From assembly GCF_029894125.1 (NCBI RefSeq), contig NZ_JARXYZ010000014.1, positions 1 to 64,000 of the forward strand: DNA of 64,000 nucleotides. Reading direction: 5' to 3'. Within the stretch, counting starts at the first letter, position 1, and each line of letters starts with the position of its first letter. This document shows positions 51,554 through 59,406 of this stretch, piece by piece. The notes beneath the pieces are model-generated. The model was given only the letters and a program-made list of their open reading frames with translations. It was not told the origin of the DNA and did not search any database. Made by a program: the position numbers and the translations under genes. This stretch comes from Kitasatospora sp. MAA19 (GTDB taxonomy: Bacteria > Actinomycetota > Actinomycetes > Streptomycetales > Streptomycetaceae).

Positions 51554-51777
51554 CCGGGGAGGCCGATCCGGCCGCCAACCTGGCACAGCACGGCCGCCGC
51601 CACCTCCCAACGGATACGAACGACCCGGCGGACGGGCCGATCCGGCGGGGAGGTATAAGGAAAATTAGTTGCACAGACAGGTAATCCGCGCCGACTGGCA
51701 TACTTGTCTGACGAGGGACATTGCGGGACGCGCAGGGGAAGGCGGAACGCGCAGGGAAACGGAAGGGAAGGCGAGCG

Positions 51778-52275
51778 ATGGGGATCCGCGACGACGCGGC
51801 CGAGATCCGGGCCCGTGGCTGGCGAACTCTGGCCGCGCTGCACGGGCTGATCGACACGGCGCTGGAGAAGGCGCTGCAGGCGGAGCACCGGCTCTCGGTG
51901 GTCGAGTACACGGTGCTGGACGCGCTGTCACGGCAGGACGGGTGGCACATGCGGATGCAGCAGCTGGCCCGCGCCGCGGCGCTGAGCAGCAGCGCGACGA
52001 CCCGCCTGGTGACCCGCCTGGAGGATCGCGGGCTGCTCAGCCGCTACCTCTGCGCCGACGACCGGCGCGGGATCTACACGGAGCTGACGCCCGAGGGCCG
52101 CACCCTGCTGGCAGCCGCCCGCCCGGTGCACGACGCCACCCTGGAGGCGACCCTGGCGCAGGCCGCGGAGGTCCCGGAGCTGGCGCCGCTGGTGCACGCC
52201 CTCGCCGGACTCGACGACCCGGCCGACCGCGCGGAACCGGCCGACCGCGCCGACCGCACCCCGGTCACCGCCTGA
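51778..52275 (+). CDS. MarR-family transcriptional regulator
   Basis: The 165-residue protein has the MarR winged helix: LSVVEYTVLDALSRQDGWHM, RAAALSSSATTRLVTRLEDR and the wing ADDRRGIYTELTPEGR. The ATG at 51778 follows GGAAGGGAAGG; the frame upstream is non-coding. A split inverted repeat (CAGACA at 51673, TGTCTG at 51704) lies in its upstream gap. A short Asp/Ala repeat (ADRAEPADRADR) ends the protein. It is convergent with conservon 2. Confidence 0.87.
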   Translation: MGIRDDAAEIRARGWRTLAALHGLIDTALEKALQAEHRLSVVEYTVLDALSRQDGWHMRMQQLARAAALSSSATTRLVTRLEDRGLLSRYLCADDRRGIYTELTPEGRTLLAAARPVHDATLEATLAQAAEVPELAPLVHALAGLDDPADRAEPADRADRTPVTA

Positions 52276-52320
52276 CCGTCCGCGCCTGCCAGACCGTCGG
52301 GGAGGCCGAACCCCGCGCCC

Positions 52321-52896
52321 TCACCGCCGCCCGGCGGACAGGGCGTTGCGGTGCACCTGGTCGAGCAGGGCGAGCAGCAGTTCCTTGCTGGACGCCCGCT
52401 CCCGCACGTCGCAGAGCACGACCGGGACGTCCGGCCCGAGGTCGAGGGCGCGCCGGACGGCCTCGGGGCTGGCGTCGCGGCGGCCGTGGAAGCAGTTGAC
52501 GCCGATCGCGAACGGGATGCCGCGCTGCTCGAAGAAGTCCACGGCGGCGAAGCTGGATTCGAGCCGCCGGGTGTCGGCGAGGACGATCGCGCCGAGGGCG
52601 CCGAGGGCGAGGTCGTCCCACATGAACCAGAACCGGAACTGCCCGGGCGTGCCGAACAGGTAGAGCACCAGGTCCTCGCGGACGGTGATCCGCCCGAAGT
52701 CCATCGCCACGGTGGTGGTGGACTTGCCCTGGACGCCGTCGAGGTTGTCGACCCCGATGCTGGCGCGGGTCATCCGCTCCTCGGTCTGCAGCGGTTCGAT
52801 CTCGCTGACCGAGCCGACCATGGTGGTCTTCCCGACGCCGAAGCCGCCGGCGACGAGGATTTTGACCGCGCCCGGCACCAGGCTCTGGGTCGTCAA
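52321..52896 (-). CDS. cvnD: Conservon Ras-like GTPase (CvnD), copy 2
   Basis: The 191-residue GTPase has P-loop GGFGVGKTT near 17-25, LFGTPGQ near 80 and the NCF variant of the specificity motif (GVNCFHGRRD). Compared with copy 1 it lacks the Ala/Pro-rich N-terminal extension. The TTG at 52896 is chosen because CAGGAGA lies seven bases before it and no ATG or GTG is nearby. It is the last gene of conservon 2. Confidence 0.9.
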   Translation of the reverse strand: MTTQSLVPGAVKILVAGGFGVGKTTMVGSVSEIEPLQTEERMTRASIGVDNLDGVQGKSTTTVAMDFGRITVREDLVLYLFGTPGQFRFWFMWDDLALGALGAIVLADTRRLESSFAAVDFFEQRGIPFAIGVNCFHGRRDASPEAVRRALDLGPDVPVVLCDVRERASSKELLLALLDQVHRNALSAGRR

Positions 52897-52952
52897 TTCG
52901 GGTCTCCTGGAGTGGGACTGAGAGATGCGGGGCGGGCGGGGGCCCCGCCGGG

Positions 52953-53333
52953 TCAGAGCCGGCGGACGCCCTCGATCACGGCCTGGATCAGCGAGATGTC
53001 CGGCGCCTCGGCGAGTTGGACCGGGGCGCGGGTGAGGATCAGCCGGGCCTCGGCCAGGTCGTCGAGCAGCACCTTGACGACGCTGACCGGCAGGTCGAGG
53101 GTGGCCGCGATCTCGGCGACGGCCAGCGGGCGCTCGCGGCACAGGTCGATGATCGCGGCCGGTTCGGGCGTGAGCCGGCTGGTGTCGGTGCGCGGGTCGG
53201 CGGTGACCACGAGGGTGATCAGTGCGAAGCCGTCACGGACCGGGCCGGTGCGCCCGTTGGTGATCGCGTAAGGGCGGACCAGATGGCCTGCGTCCTTGTC
53301 GTAGAACCAGGCCTCGTCGGCGTCGGCGGTCAC
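52953..53333 (-). CDS. cvnC: Conservon DUF742 protein (CvnC), copy 2
   Basis: This 126-residue DUF742 protein has LVRPYAITNGRTGPVRDGFA, LDLPVSVVKVLLDDLAEARL and the C-terminal IEGVRRL shared with copy 1. The GTG at 53333 overlaps the roadblock stop by four bases (GTGA), so translation is coupled. The longer open frame upstream overlaps the roadblock and kinase genes and is not coding. Confidence 0.9.
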   Translation of the reverse strand: MTADADEAWFYDKDAGHLVRPYAITNGRTGPVRDGFALITLVVTADPRTDTSRLTPEPAAIIDLCRERPLAVAEIAATLDLPVSVVKVLLDDLAEARLILTRAPVQLAEAPDISLIQAVIEGVRRL

Positions 53334-53761
53334 GCACCGCCACCCGCGCCGACCTGGCCGGCGTCGCTGCGTGGCGCCGCGGTGAGGTACTGGCCGACCT
53401 GCTTGACCAGCACGTTGATCTCGTACGCCATCAGACCGGCGTCCACCTGCTCGCTGGTGAGGACGGCGAGCCGGGCGCCCTGCCCGGCGGTGGTGACGAA
53501 CAGGAACAGCTGGTCCATCTCGACCACGGTCTGCCGGACCCGCCCGCCGTTGAACCGGTGTCCGGCGCCGCGGGCGAGGCTCTGCAGTCCGGAGGCGACG
53601 GCGGAGAGGTGTTCGGCGTCGGCGCGGTCCAGGCCCCGGGACATGCCGACCAGCAGACCGTCCTCGGAGAGGACGATGGCGTGCCGGGTCTCGGGTACCC
53701 GGGCCACCAGCTGGTCCAGCAGCCAGTTGAGGTCGCGCTGGGTGTCGGTGTGCTGCGTCAT
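53330..53761 (-). CDS. cvnB: Conservon roadblock/LC7 protein (CvnB), copy 2
   Basis: The 143-residue roadblock protein reads LNWLLDQLVARVPETRHAIV, LSEDGLLVGMSRGLDRADAE and LSAVASGLQSLARG, close to copy 1. The ATG at 53761 overlaps the kinase stop (TGATG); a GTG one codon upstream is equally possible. It regulates or scaffolds the CvnD GTPase. Confidence 0.92.
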   Translation of the reverse strand: MTQHTDTQRDLNWLLDQLVARVPETRHAIVLSEDGLLVGMSRGLDRADAEHLSAVASGLQSLARGAGHRFNGGRVRQTVVEMDQLFLFVTTAGQGARLAVLTSEQVDAGLMAYEINVLVKQVGQYLTAAPRSDAGQVGAGGGA

Positions 53762-55848
53762 CACTGCTGTTCCTTGGCTTCCTGAACGGCGGAGGCATCC
53801 CGGACGGCGGAAGGCGCGGCCGGGGTGTGGGGCGCGGCGGGCGCCTGGGGGGCGGTGGGCGTGATCGGCGTGTAGGGGTCGGGGTCGGCCGCGCGGGCGG
53901 TCCGGGTGCCGCGCTGGATGGCGGCCATGGTGGCGCGGGAGCGCTGCGGTGACGGGTCGTCGGCCTCGGGGGCGCCGTGCCGGGGGCCGGACTGGGGCCC
54001 GGTCTGGGCGGGGTGGCCGACCACAGGGGGCAGCATGACGCCGGGGGCGTTGGCCTCACGGAGCTGCTCGGCGAGGCTGGCGTTGCGGACCCGCTGCGGC
54101 AGGACCCGCGGAGTGCGCAGTTCGCCGTCCTGGCCGTGCTCCAAGCGCTTCTCCTGGGCGCGGTCGGCGCAGGCGCCGTCGAGGGGCACGGCCGCAGGCT
54201 CGACCACCGAGTCCGCCGCGCGCCCGTCCCCAGCGCGCCCGTCCCCAGCGCGTCCGTCCACGGTGCGCCCGTCCGCCGACGGCTCGCCGACCGGGAGGTC
54301 GTACGGCTGCGGAAGGACGGGCCGGGGGACGACCACGGCACCGGGCAGGCCGGGGATCTCGGCGCCGACCGGCAGACCGCCGTTGGTCGGAGCTGGGGCG
54401 GCGCCCAGGGAGTACTGGGCGAGCAGCTCACCGGTGATCACACCGCCGTCACCCGCACCGTCACCCACGCGGGGCCCCGCAGGAACCCCAGGCACCCCGG
54501 GCACCGAAGACGCACCAGCCCCATCGGCCGCACCAGGCGCGGCCCCGGGCACCGGAGCCCCTGGCCCCCCGCCCAACAGCCCGCCGAGTACCCCGGCCAG
54601 CGCGCCCGACAGCTCCCCGTCCGCACCGCCGAGGTCGCCGCCCGCCGTCGGCAGCGGCTCGGGGACCGGTGTCCGGGTGACCCGCGCGCCGGACGGCAGC
54701 CCGGGGACTGCGGCCGGCTGCTCGGCCTGCTCCAGCAGCACGGACGGCACCAGCACCACGGCCCGGGTGCCGCCGTACGGCGAGGGCCGCAGGGTGACCT
54801 GGATGGCGTGCCGGGCGGCCAGCCGCGCGACGACGAACAGGCCCAGCCGCAGGTCGTCGCCGAGGGCGGAGACGTCCAGCTCGGGCGGGTTGGCCAGGTA
54901 GTCGTTGAGCCGCTCGTACTCCTCCTCGGTCATGCCGAGGCCGCGGTCCTCGACCTCGACCGCCAGGCCCTTGGGGACCTCCTGCGCGGAGACCTGCACC
55001 TGGGTGTACGGCGGGGAGAAGGTGGTGCCGTTCTCGATGAGTTCGGCGATCAGGTGGATGACGTCGGCGACGGCCTGTCCGCTGAGCGAGGCGCGCGGCA
55101 CGCCCTGGACGACGACCCGGGCGTAGTTCTCGGTCTCGGAGACGGCGCTGCGCAGCACGTTGACCATGGGCACGGCGTTGCGCCAGCGCCGGGCGGGCAG
55201 GGCGCCGCCGAGGATGACGAGGTTCTCGGCGTTGCGCCGCATCCGGGTGGCGAGGTGGTCGACCGCGAACAGCTCGCGCAGCAGCTCGGGTTCCTCGTGC
55301 TCGCGCTCCAGGGCGTCGAGCATGCTGATCTGCCGGTGGATCAGGATCTGGGTGCGGCGGGCGATGTTGAGGAAGACCTTCTTCGTCCCCTCGCGGCCCT
55401 GGGCCTGGTGGACGATGGCGGCGACGGCGGCCTGACGGACGGCGGCGAGGCCGTCGGCGGTCTGCTGGACCTCGTCGCCGGCCCGCCGGGACGGCGACCA
55501 GGCGGGTGGTGTGGGCACCGGCTCCCCGGCGCGCAGCCGTCCGACGACCTCGGGGATCTCGTCCTGGGCGAGTGCGAGGGTGTCGGTGCGCAGCACGGAG
55601 AGGCGGGCGGACAGGGCCCGGGCGGCCCGGATGCCGCGGACCAGGCTGACCAGCAGGACCAGGGCCACGACGGCGCTGCCGGCGATCAGGGCGGTGCGGT
55701 GTCCGGCGTCGCGCAGCAGGTAGGCGGCGTAGCCCCAGGCGGCGGCGAGGCCCAGGCTGGGAACCAGCACGAGGGCGAGGAGCGAGCTGCGGAGCGAGCC
55801 GGACCGGCCGGCGCGGTGGCCCGTGCGGTGGGCCGATATGCCTGGCAT
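53761..55848 (-). CDS. cvnA: Conservon sensor histidine kinase (CvnA), copy 2
   Basis: The 695-residue protein has two membrane segments close together (about 22-42 and 52-72) with almost no extracytoplasmic loop, unlike copy 1. A coiled-coil linker (RRTQILIHRQISMLDALERE) and an HATPase_c domain follow, with N-box (LIAELIENGTTF near 266-277) and G1 box (VEVEDRGLGM near 300). The tail of about 280 residues is Pro/Ala/Gly-rich. Without a sensor loop it probably reads membrane or intracellular signals. The ATG follows GAGGAAT. It heads conservon 2. Confidence 0.92.
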   Translation of the reverse strand: MPGISAHRTGHRAGRSGSLRSSLLALVLVPSLGLAAAWGYAAYLLRDAGHRTALIAGSAVVALVLLVSLVRGIRAARALSARLSVLRTDTLALAQDEIPEVVGRLRAGEPVPTPPAWSPSRRAGDEVQQTADGLAAVRQAAVAAIVHQAQGREGTKKVFLNIARRTQILIHRQISMLDALEREHEEPELLRELFAVDHLATRMRRNAENLVILGGALPARRWRNAVPMVNVLRSAVSETENYARVVVQGVPRASLSGQAVADVIHLIAELIENGTTFSPPYTQVQVSAQEVPKGLAVEVEDRGLGMTEEEYERLNDYLANPPELDVSALGDDLRLGLFVVARLAARHAIQVTLRPSPYGGTRAVVLVPSVLLEQAEQPAAVPGLPSGARVTRTPVPEPLPTAGGDLGGADGELSGALAGVLGGLLGGGPGAPVPGAAPGAADGAGASSVPGVPGVPAGPRVGDGAGDGGVITGELLAQYSLGAAPAPTNGGLPVGAEIPGLPGAVVVPRPVLPQPYDLPVGEPSADGRTVDGRAGDGRAGDGRAADSVVEPAAVPLDGACADRAQEKRLEHGQDGELRTPRVLPQRVRNASLAEQLREANAPGVMLPPVVGHPAQTGPQSGPRHGAPEADDPSPQRSRATMAAIQRGTRTARAADPDPYTPITPTAPQAPAAPHTPAAPSAVRDASAVQEAKEQQ

Positions 55849-56146
55849 CTGATTCCTCGTTGCAGGGCCGAGTCGCTGGGCCGAACGGCGGTTGGGCCTG
55901 TCCGCGGTCCGGCCGGGGCTTCAGGGCGCCACGGCCGGGGTGGCCGGACGGGGTGACGCGGTGTCATCGTCCGGACGGAGGTGCAGCACAGCCGCCGACG
56001 GCAGGAACGCTATCAGCCCCATGCGCCCTCGTCGCAACATCAACTGACGATGCGTGAGGGGTTGATGGCGGTGGTGGAGATGCGCGGACGGAGCGTCCGC
56101 CGTCGGATCGTCGCAGCTCAGGTCGGCCGGGGGGAGCGCCCCAGGC
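55849..56146. promoter_or_regulatory. Upstream region of conservon 2, no gene
   Basis: About 300 bp with no convincing gene. It should hold the promoter of conservon 2. The stretch at 55990-56050 (CATCAACTGACGATGCG) is less GC-rich. Confidence 0.35.
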
Positions 56147-56181
56147 GGCTCTCCGGGGGCCAGGGGGTCTCCCGGAGAGCC
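56147..56181. terminator. Hairpin terminator after the acyl-CoA dehydrogenase gene
   Basis: GGCTCTCCGGG and CCCGGAGAGCC form a perfect 11-bp stem, 140 bp past the acyl-CoA dehydrogenase stop. The 56182-56320 stretch between them shows no gene. It separates this operon from conservon 2. Confidence 0.6.
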
Positions 56182-56320
56182 GTCAGGAACAGGTCAAACC
56201 GCTTATGCTGGAGGCTTCGACGCCGTCCGGCCGGTCGGGGCCGTCGGTTCGCCAGGCCGGTTTGCCGATGCGCCGGTTCGCGCCGACGTGCCGCGGGTCC
56301 AGCCCGTTGGCCACGTCGGT

Positions 56321-57595
56321 TCAACCCGCCAGCGGTATCGGCACCACCTGCCCGCCCCCCACCACCTGCAACTCCACCGCGGCCTCCCGCTGGGCCAGTT
56401 CGGTCCAGGCCCAGCTCGCCAGGTCGGACAGCTCCGCCGACCACTGCTTGCCGTAGGTGCCGCAGGCGACCTGGCCGAGCCGCAGCCGCTGGACGTCCGA
56501 GGTCCCGGCCGGCGGGTAGACGTGGGTGGCGTCGCGCAGGTAGCGCTCGATGCTGAACTCGGCCTGCAGGCCCCGGGCGGCGTGGATCTCCATGGCGTTG
56601 CGCGCCGAGTCCAGCGCGTACTCGGTGTTGATGAGCTTGGCGTTCATCAGCTCGGCGTCGCAGGCCCTGCCGTGGTCGAGCAGGTACGAGGCGTGGTAGG
56701 CGGCCAGCTTCGCCGTCATCAGCCGCGACTGCATCTCGCCCAGTTTCAGGGCGATGTTGGGCAGTTGGTTGAGCGGCTTGCCGTAGAGCACCCGCTCCTC
56801 CGCGAAGCGCGCGGTGTCCGCGACGATCGCGGTGTGGATGCCGAGCGCGACGGCGGCGAGGTTGAGCCGGCCGTACAGGGTGGAGGAGGAGTAGGCGACG
56901 TCCAGGCCCTGGCCCTCCAGGCCCAGCCGGTTGGCGACCGGGATGCGGCAGTCCTCGAAGACGATCTCGCCGAAGCTGAAGCCGTGCAGGCCGCTCTGCG
57001 AACCGAGTTCCCCGGCGCGAAAGCCGGGGCGGTCGCTCTCGACCAGGAACGCGGACAGGCCCCGGCTGCCCTCGCCGGTGCGGAGGATCACCCCGTGCAC
57101 GTCGCCGATGTGGGAGTTGCCGACGAACCACTTGCGGCCGTCGAGCACGTACTCGCCGCCCTCGCGACGGGCGGTGCCGGACATCCCGAGCACGTGGCCG
57201 CCCGACTCCGGCTCGGTGACGGCGATGGTCGGCAGCGCCGCACCGGAGGCGAACTTCGGCAGCCAGTACCGCCGTTGGGCGTTCGAGCCGAAGTGGATGA
57301 CCTTGGCGACACCGAGCTGCGAGGCCTGCGCCACCGCGCCCATGGCACCGCTGACCCGGGCGAGCTCCTCCACGATGACGGTCTTGGCGAGGTGCCCCAG
57401 TCCCATTCCGCCGAATTCGCGCGGAATGGTCACGCCGATCCATCCCCGTCGGGCGATCTCCCTCGACAGTTCGACCTCGACGTTCCGTTCGGCCTCCATC
57501 CTGGCCACGTGCGGACGTACCTCCTTCTCCGCGAACTCACGGACCTCCGCTCGGAGACTCTCGTGGCGCTCGTCGGTGAAGTAGTCCATCGCCAT
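56321..57595 (-). CDS. Acyl-CoA dehydrogenase-family flavoprotein
   Basis: The 424-residue protein has the ACAD fold: VREFAEKEVRPHVARMEAER, GVTIPREFGGMGLGHLAKTV, the FAD-binding VTEPESGGHV, KWFVGNSHIGDV, and C-terminal NAMEIHAARGLQAEFSIERY then RDATHVYPPAGTSDVQ. It should oxidise an acyl thioester using FAD. The ATG at 57595 follows GAGAGGA. It lies 17 bp after a 59-codon peptide gene, and the pair is probably an operon. That arrangement suggests a specialised role, perhaps acting on a carrier-bound or peptide substrate rather than in fatty-acid breakdown. Confidence 0.88.
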   Translation of the reverse strand: MAMDYFTDERHESLRAEVREFAEKEVRPHVARMEAERNVEVELSREIARRGWIGVTIPREFGGMGLGHLAKTVIVEELARVSGAMGAVAQASQLGVAKVIHFGSNAQRRYWLPKFASGAALPTIAVTEPESGGHVLGMSGTARREGGEYVLDGRKWFVGNSHIGDVHGVILRTGEGSRGLSAFLVESDRPGFRAGELGSQSGLHGFSFGEIVFEDCRIPVANRLGLEGQGLDVAYSSSTLYGRLNLAAVALGIHTAIVADTARFAEERVLYGKPLNQLPNIALKLGEMQSRLMTAKLAAYHASYLLDHGRACDAELMNAKLINTEYALDSARNAMEIHAARGLQAEFSIERYLRDATHVYPPAGTSDVQRLRLGQVACGTYGKQWSAELSDLASWAWTELAQREAAVELQVVGGGQVVPIPLAG

Positions 57596-57612
57596 GCTGG
57601 GGTCCTCTCGTG

Positions 57613-57792
57613 TCAGGGGTGTGCCGTGCCTCCGTCCGCGCCGTCGAAGCCGCTTCGGCCGCCCCCGAGGGTGAGTGGGGTGTGGAGGTGGTGGTGGCCG
57701 ACTGCCCCTTTGCAATCGGTGCAAGCGGAACTCGGGGCGGCTTTCCCGGGGTTGGGAATACCGTCCGTGTCTTCGGCAGGGCTCATTGTCAT
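57613..57792 (-). CDS. 59-residue Cys/His-containing peptide upstream of the acyl-CoA dehydrogenase
   Basis: The peptide starts MTMSPAEDTDGIPNPGKAAP, carries a Cys-x2-Cys motif (ACTDCKGAVGHHHLH) and ends in a Gly-rich tail (LGGGRSGFDGADGGTAHP). The ATG at 57792 has AGGAG seven bases upstream, a textbook site, and the stop is 17 bp before the dehydrogenase start. The acidic leader, the Cys pair and the Gly-rich C-terminus look like a ribosomally made peptide precursor or a small metal-binding protein. No family is recognised and no lanthipeptide, radical-SAM or YcaO enzyme lies in this window. Confidence 0.6.
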   Translation of the reverse strand: MTMSPAEDTDGIPNPGKAAPSSACTDCKGAVGHHHLHTPLTLGGGRSGFDGADGGTAHP

Positions 57793-57914
57793 ATGGGTCT
57801 CCTGTGCTGACCCAGAGTCGATCTTCGATTGGCGGAAATCGGCCCGTCCTGACGTTGAGGTGTTTGGCCGTGACGCCGAGTGGGGATTGATCCTTCCCCG
57901 CCGCGACAACCTGC

Positions 57915-57928
57915 TGAGCGGCCGCTCA
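57915..57928. promoter_or_regulatory. 14-bp palindrome in a divergent promoter region
   Basis: TGAGCGGCCGCTCA is a perfect palindrome lying between the peptide/acyl-CoA dehydrogenase operon and the GAF/PAS gene. It is about 120 bp from the first and 65 bp from the second, and it could be an operator controlling either. Confidence 0.45.
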
Positions 57929-57992
57929 CATGCGGCTTTGACTGTTCATCAGCAAAGGTGACGAACCGGACCGAGCGAGCCGAAGCGCCCTG

Positions 57993-59087
57993 ATGTCTGA
58001 TTACATGTGCGCCATGACTGATGTGATGAGCACTCAAGGCCAGTTCCCGGGTGCCCCCGGGGAGTCCGAGCGGACCCGCAGGCTGCGCAGCCTCGGTCTC
58101 AACGAACCGTCCGCGGACGAGGCCTTCGACCGCTTCGCCCACCTGGCCGCCAGCATCACCCGCGCTCCCATCGCGATGGTCAACTTCATCAACGACGAGC
58201 GCCAGATGTTCCGGGGGCTCTACATTCCGCCAAACTCGAGCGACGTCGCGTCCGAAGAAGGCGCTTCCTGGGCCGATCGGGGCATCGCCTTCGATCTTCC
58301 GACCCGTCAGATGCCGCTGAGTCACGGCTTCTGCCCGCACGTCGTCGCCCAGCGCTCCCCCCTCGCGCTCGACGACATCCTCGCCTACCCCCGGTTCTCC
58401 GGAAACCCGGTCGTCGACGAACTGGGCGTGCGGGCCTACCTCGGTGCCCCGCTCGTCGACGACACCAAAACCGTCATCGGTACCGTCTGCGTCCTCGACC
58501 GGGAACCCCGGCAGTGGGGACGCGAGCGGCTGCGCGACATCCAGCACCTCGCCGAGGCGCTGCTCTCCGAGATCCGGCTGCGCGACAACCTGCTCGCCCA
58601 GCAGCAGGAGATGTTCGCCGCCTTCGACGGCTCCCCGTTCCCCATCATGCTCACCGACGGCCCCGGCCAGGAGATCCGCTACGCGAACGCCCAGCACGCC
58701 GACACCTTCGGAGCCCCGGCGGCGTACGGGGCGATCGGCGCGGCCTACCCGCAGCTCGGCGCGGCAGGACTCCAGCAGGCCGTCGTGGAGGCCTACCACA
58801 CCGGGCGCAGCACGGTCCTGAACGACGTCCGGATCCAGTCAGGCCGCCCGGACGCCCAGCGCATCCAGCAGATCTTCAGCTTCACCTGCACCCCGCTGCG
58901 GACCGCGCGCACCGGCCAGGTCAACGGCGTCCTCACCGTCGGCATGGACGTCACCGCGCAGTCCCGCACCGAGGAGGAGCTCGGCACGCTGGCCGCGCTG
59001 CTGGTCGACCGGCTCCAGCAGAACGGCGCCACCCCGGTCGGACGCCCGGGCCTCGCCGGGGAGTCCGGACTCATCCTGCCGAGCTGA
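57993..59087 (+). CDS. GAF and PAS domain sensory protein
   Basis: The 364-residue protein has a GAF domain (about 30-190: ITRAPIAMVNFINDERQMFR, HGFCPHVVAQRSPLALDDIL, YLGAPLVDDTKTVIGTVCVL) and a PAS-like domain (about 210-330: FAAFDGSPFPIMLTDGPGQE, VLTVGMDVTAQSRTEEEL). No output domain is present, so it probably signals through a partner. Several ATG codons lie close together at the start; the first (57993) is given, but 58005 or 58014 are possible. It is divergent from the peptide/acyl-CoA dehydrogenase operon. Confidence 0.82.
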   Translation: MSDYMCAMTDVMSTQGQFPGAPGESERTRRLRSLGLNEPSADEAFDRFAHLAASITRAPIAMVNFINDERQMFRGLYIPPNSSDVASEEGASWADRGIAFDLPTRQMPLSHGFCPHVVAQRSPLALDDILAYPRFSGNPVVDELGVRAYLGAPLVDDTKTVIGTVCVLDREPRQWGRERLRDIQHLAEALLSEIRLRDNLLAQQQEMFAAFDGSPFPIMLTDGPGQEIRYANAQHADTFGAPAAYGAIGAAYPQLGAAGLQQAVVEAYHTGRSTVLNDVRIQSGRPDAQRIQQIFSFTCTPLRTARTGQVNGVLTVGMDVTAQSRTEEELGTLAALLVDRLQQNGATPVGRPGLAGESGLILPS

Positions 59088-59252
59088 GCCGCCGACCTGC
59101 CGTCCGCGTGCGGCGCCGCAGTCCCCCTCCGTACCACCGCCCACCGGTCCGCACCACCGCACCACCCGTGACCGCACCACCCGCGACCGCACCTCTCGCA
59201 ATCGCAGCACTGACCACCGCACCACCTGCGACCGCACCACCGCGACATCCGT
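59088..59252. other. Low-complexity stretch after the GAF/PAS gene
   Basis: The unit ACCGCACCACC and variants are repeated many times. No gene is visible. The stretch runs directly into the long hairpin at 59253-59303. Confidence 0.5.
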
Positions 59253-59303
59253 CACCGTGGCGGGGCGCCTCTCACCCCCGAGGAGAGGCTCCCCGCCACG
59301 GTG
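59253..59303. terminator. Very long perfect hairpin terminator
   Basis: CACCGTGGCGGGG pairs with CCCCGCCACGGTG (13 bp) and the inner GCCTCTC pairs with GAGAGGC, separated by a single C/T mismatch, with an eight-base loop. It lies about 165 bp after the GAF/PAS gene. The 59304-59406 gap that follows shows no gene. Confidence 0.75.
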
Positions 59304-59406
59304 CCGTCCGGGGGCACCGGGCCGCCCGGAGTACCCCGGCGTCCGAGGCCGAGCGGGTGAACCGGCCCCGCCCGCGCCCCGGCCACGGCCCGCCCGAAGG
59401 GCGCCG

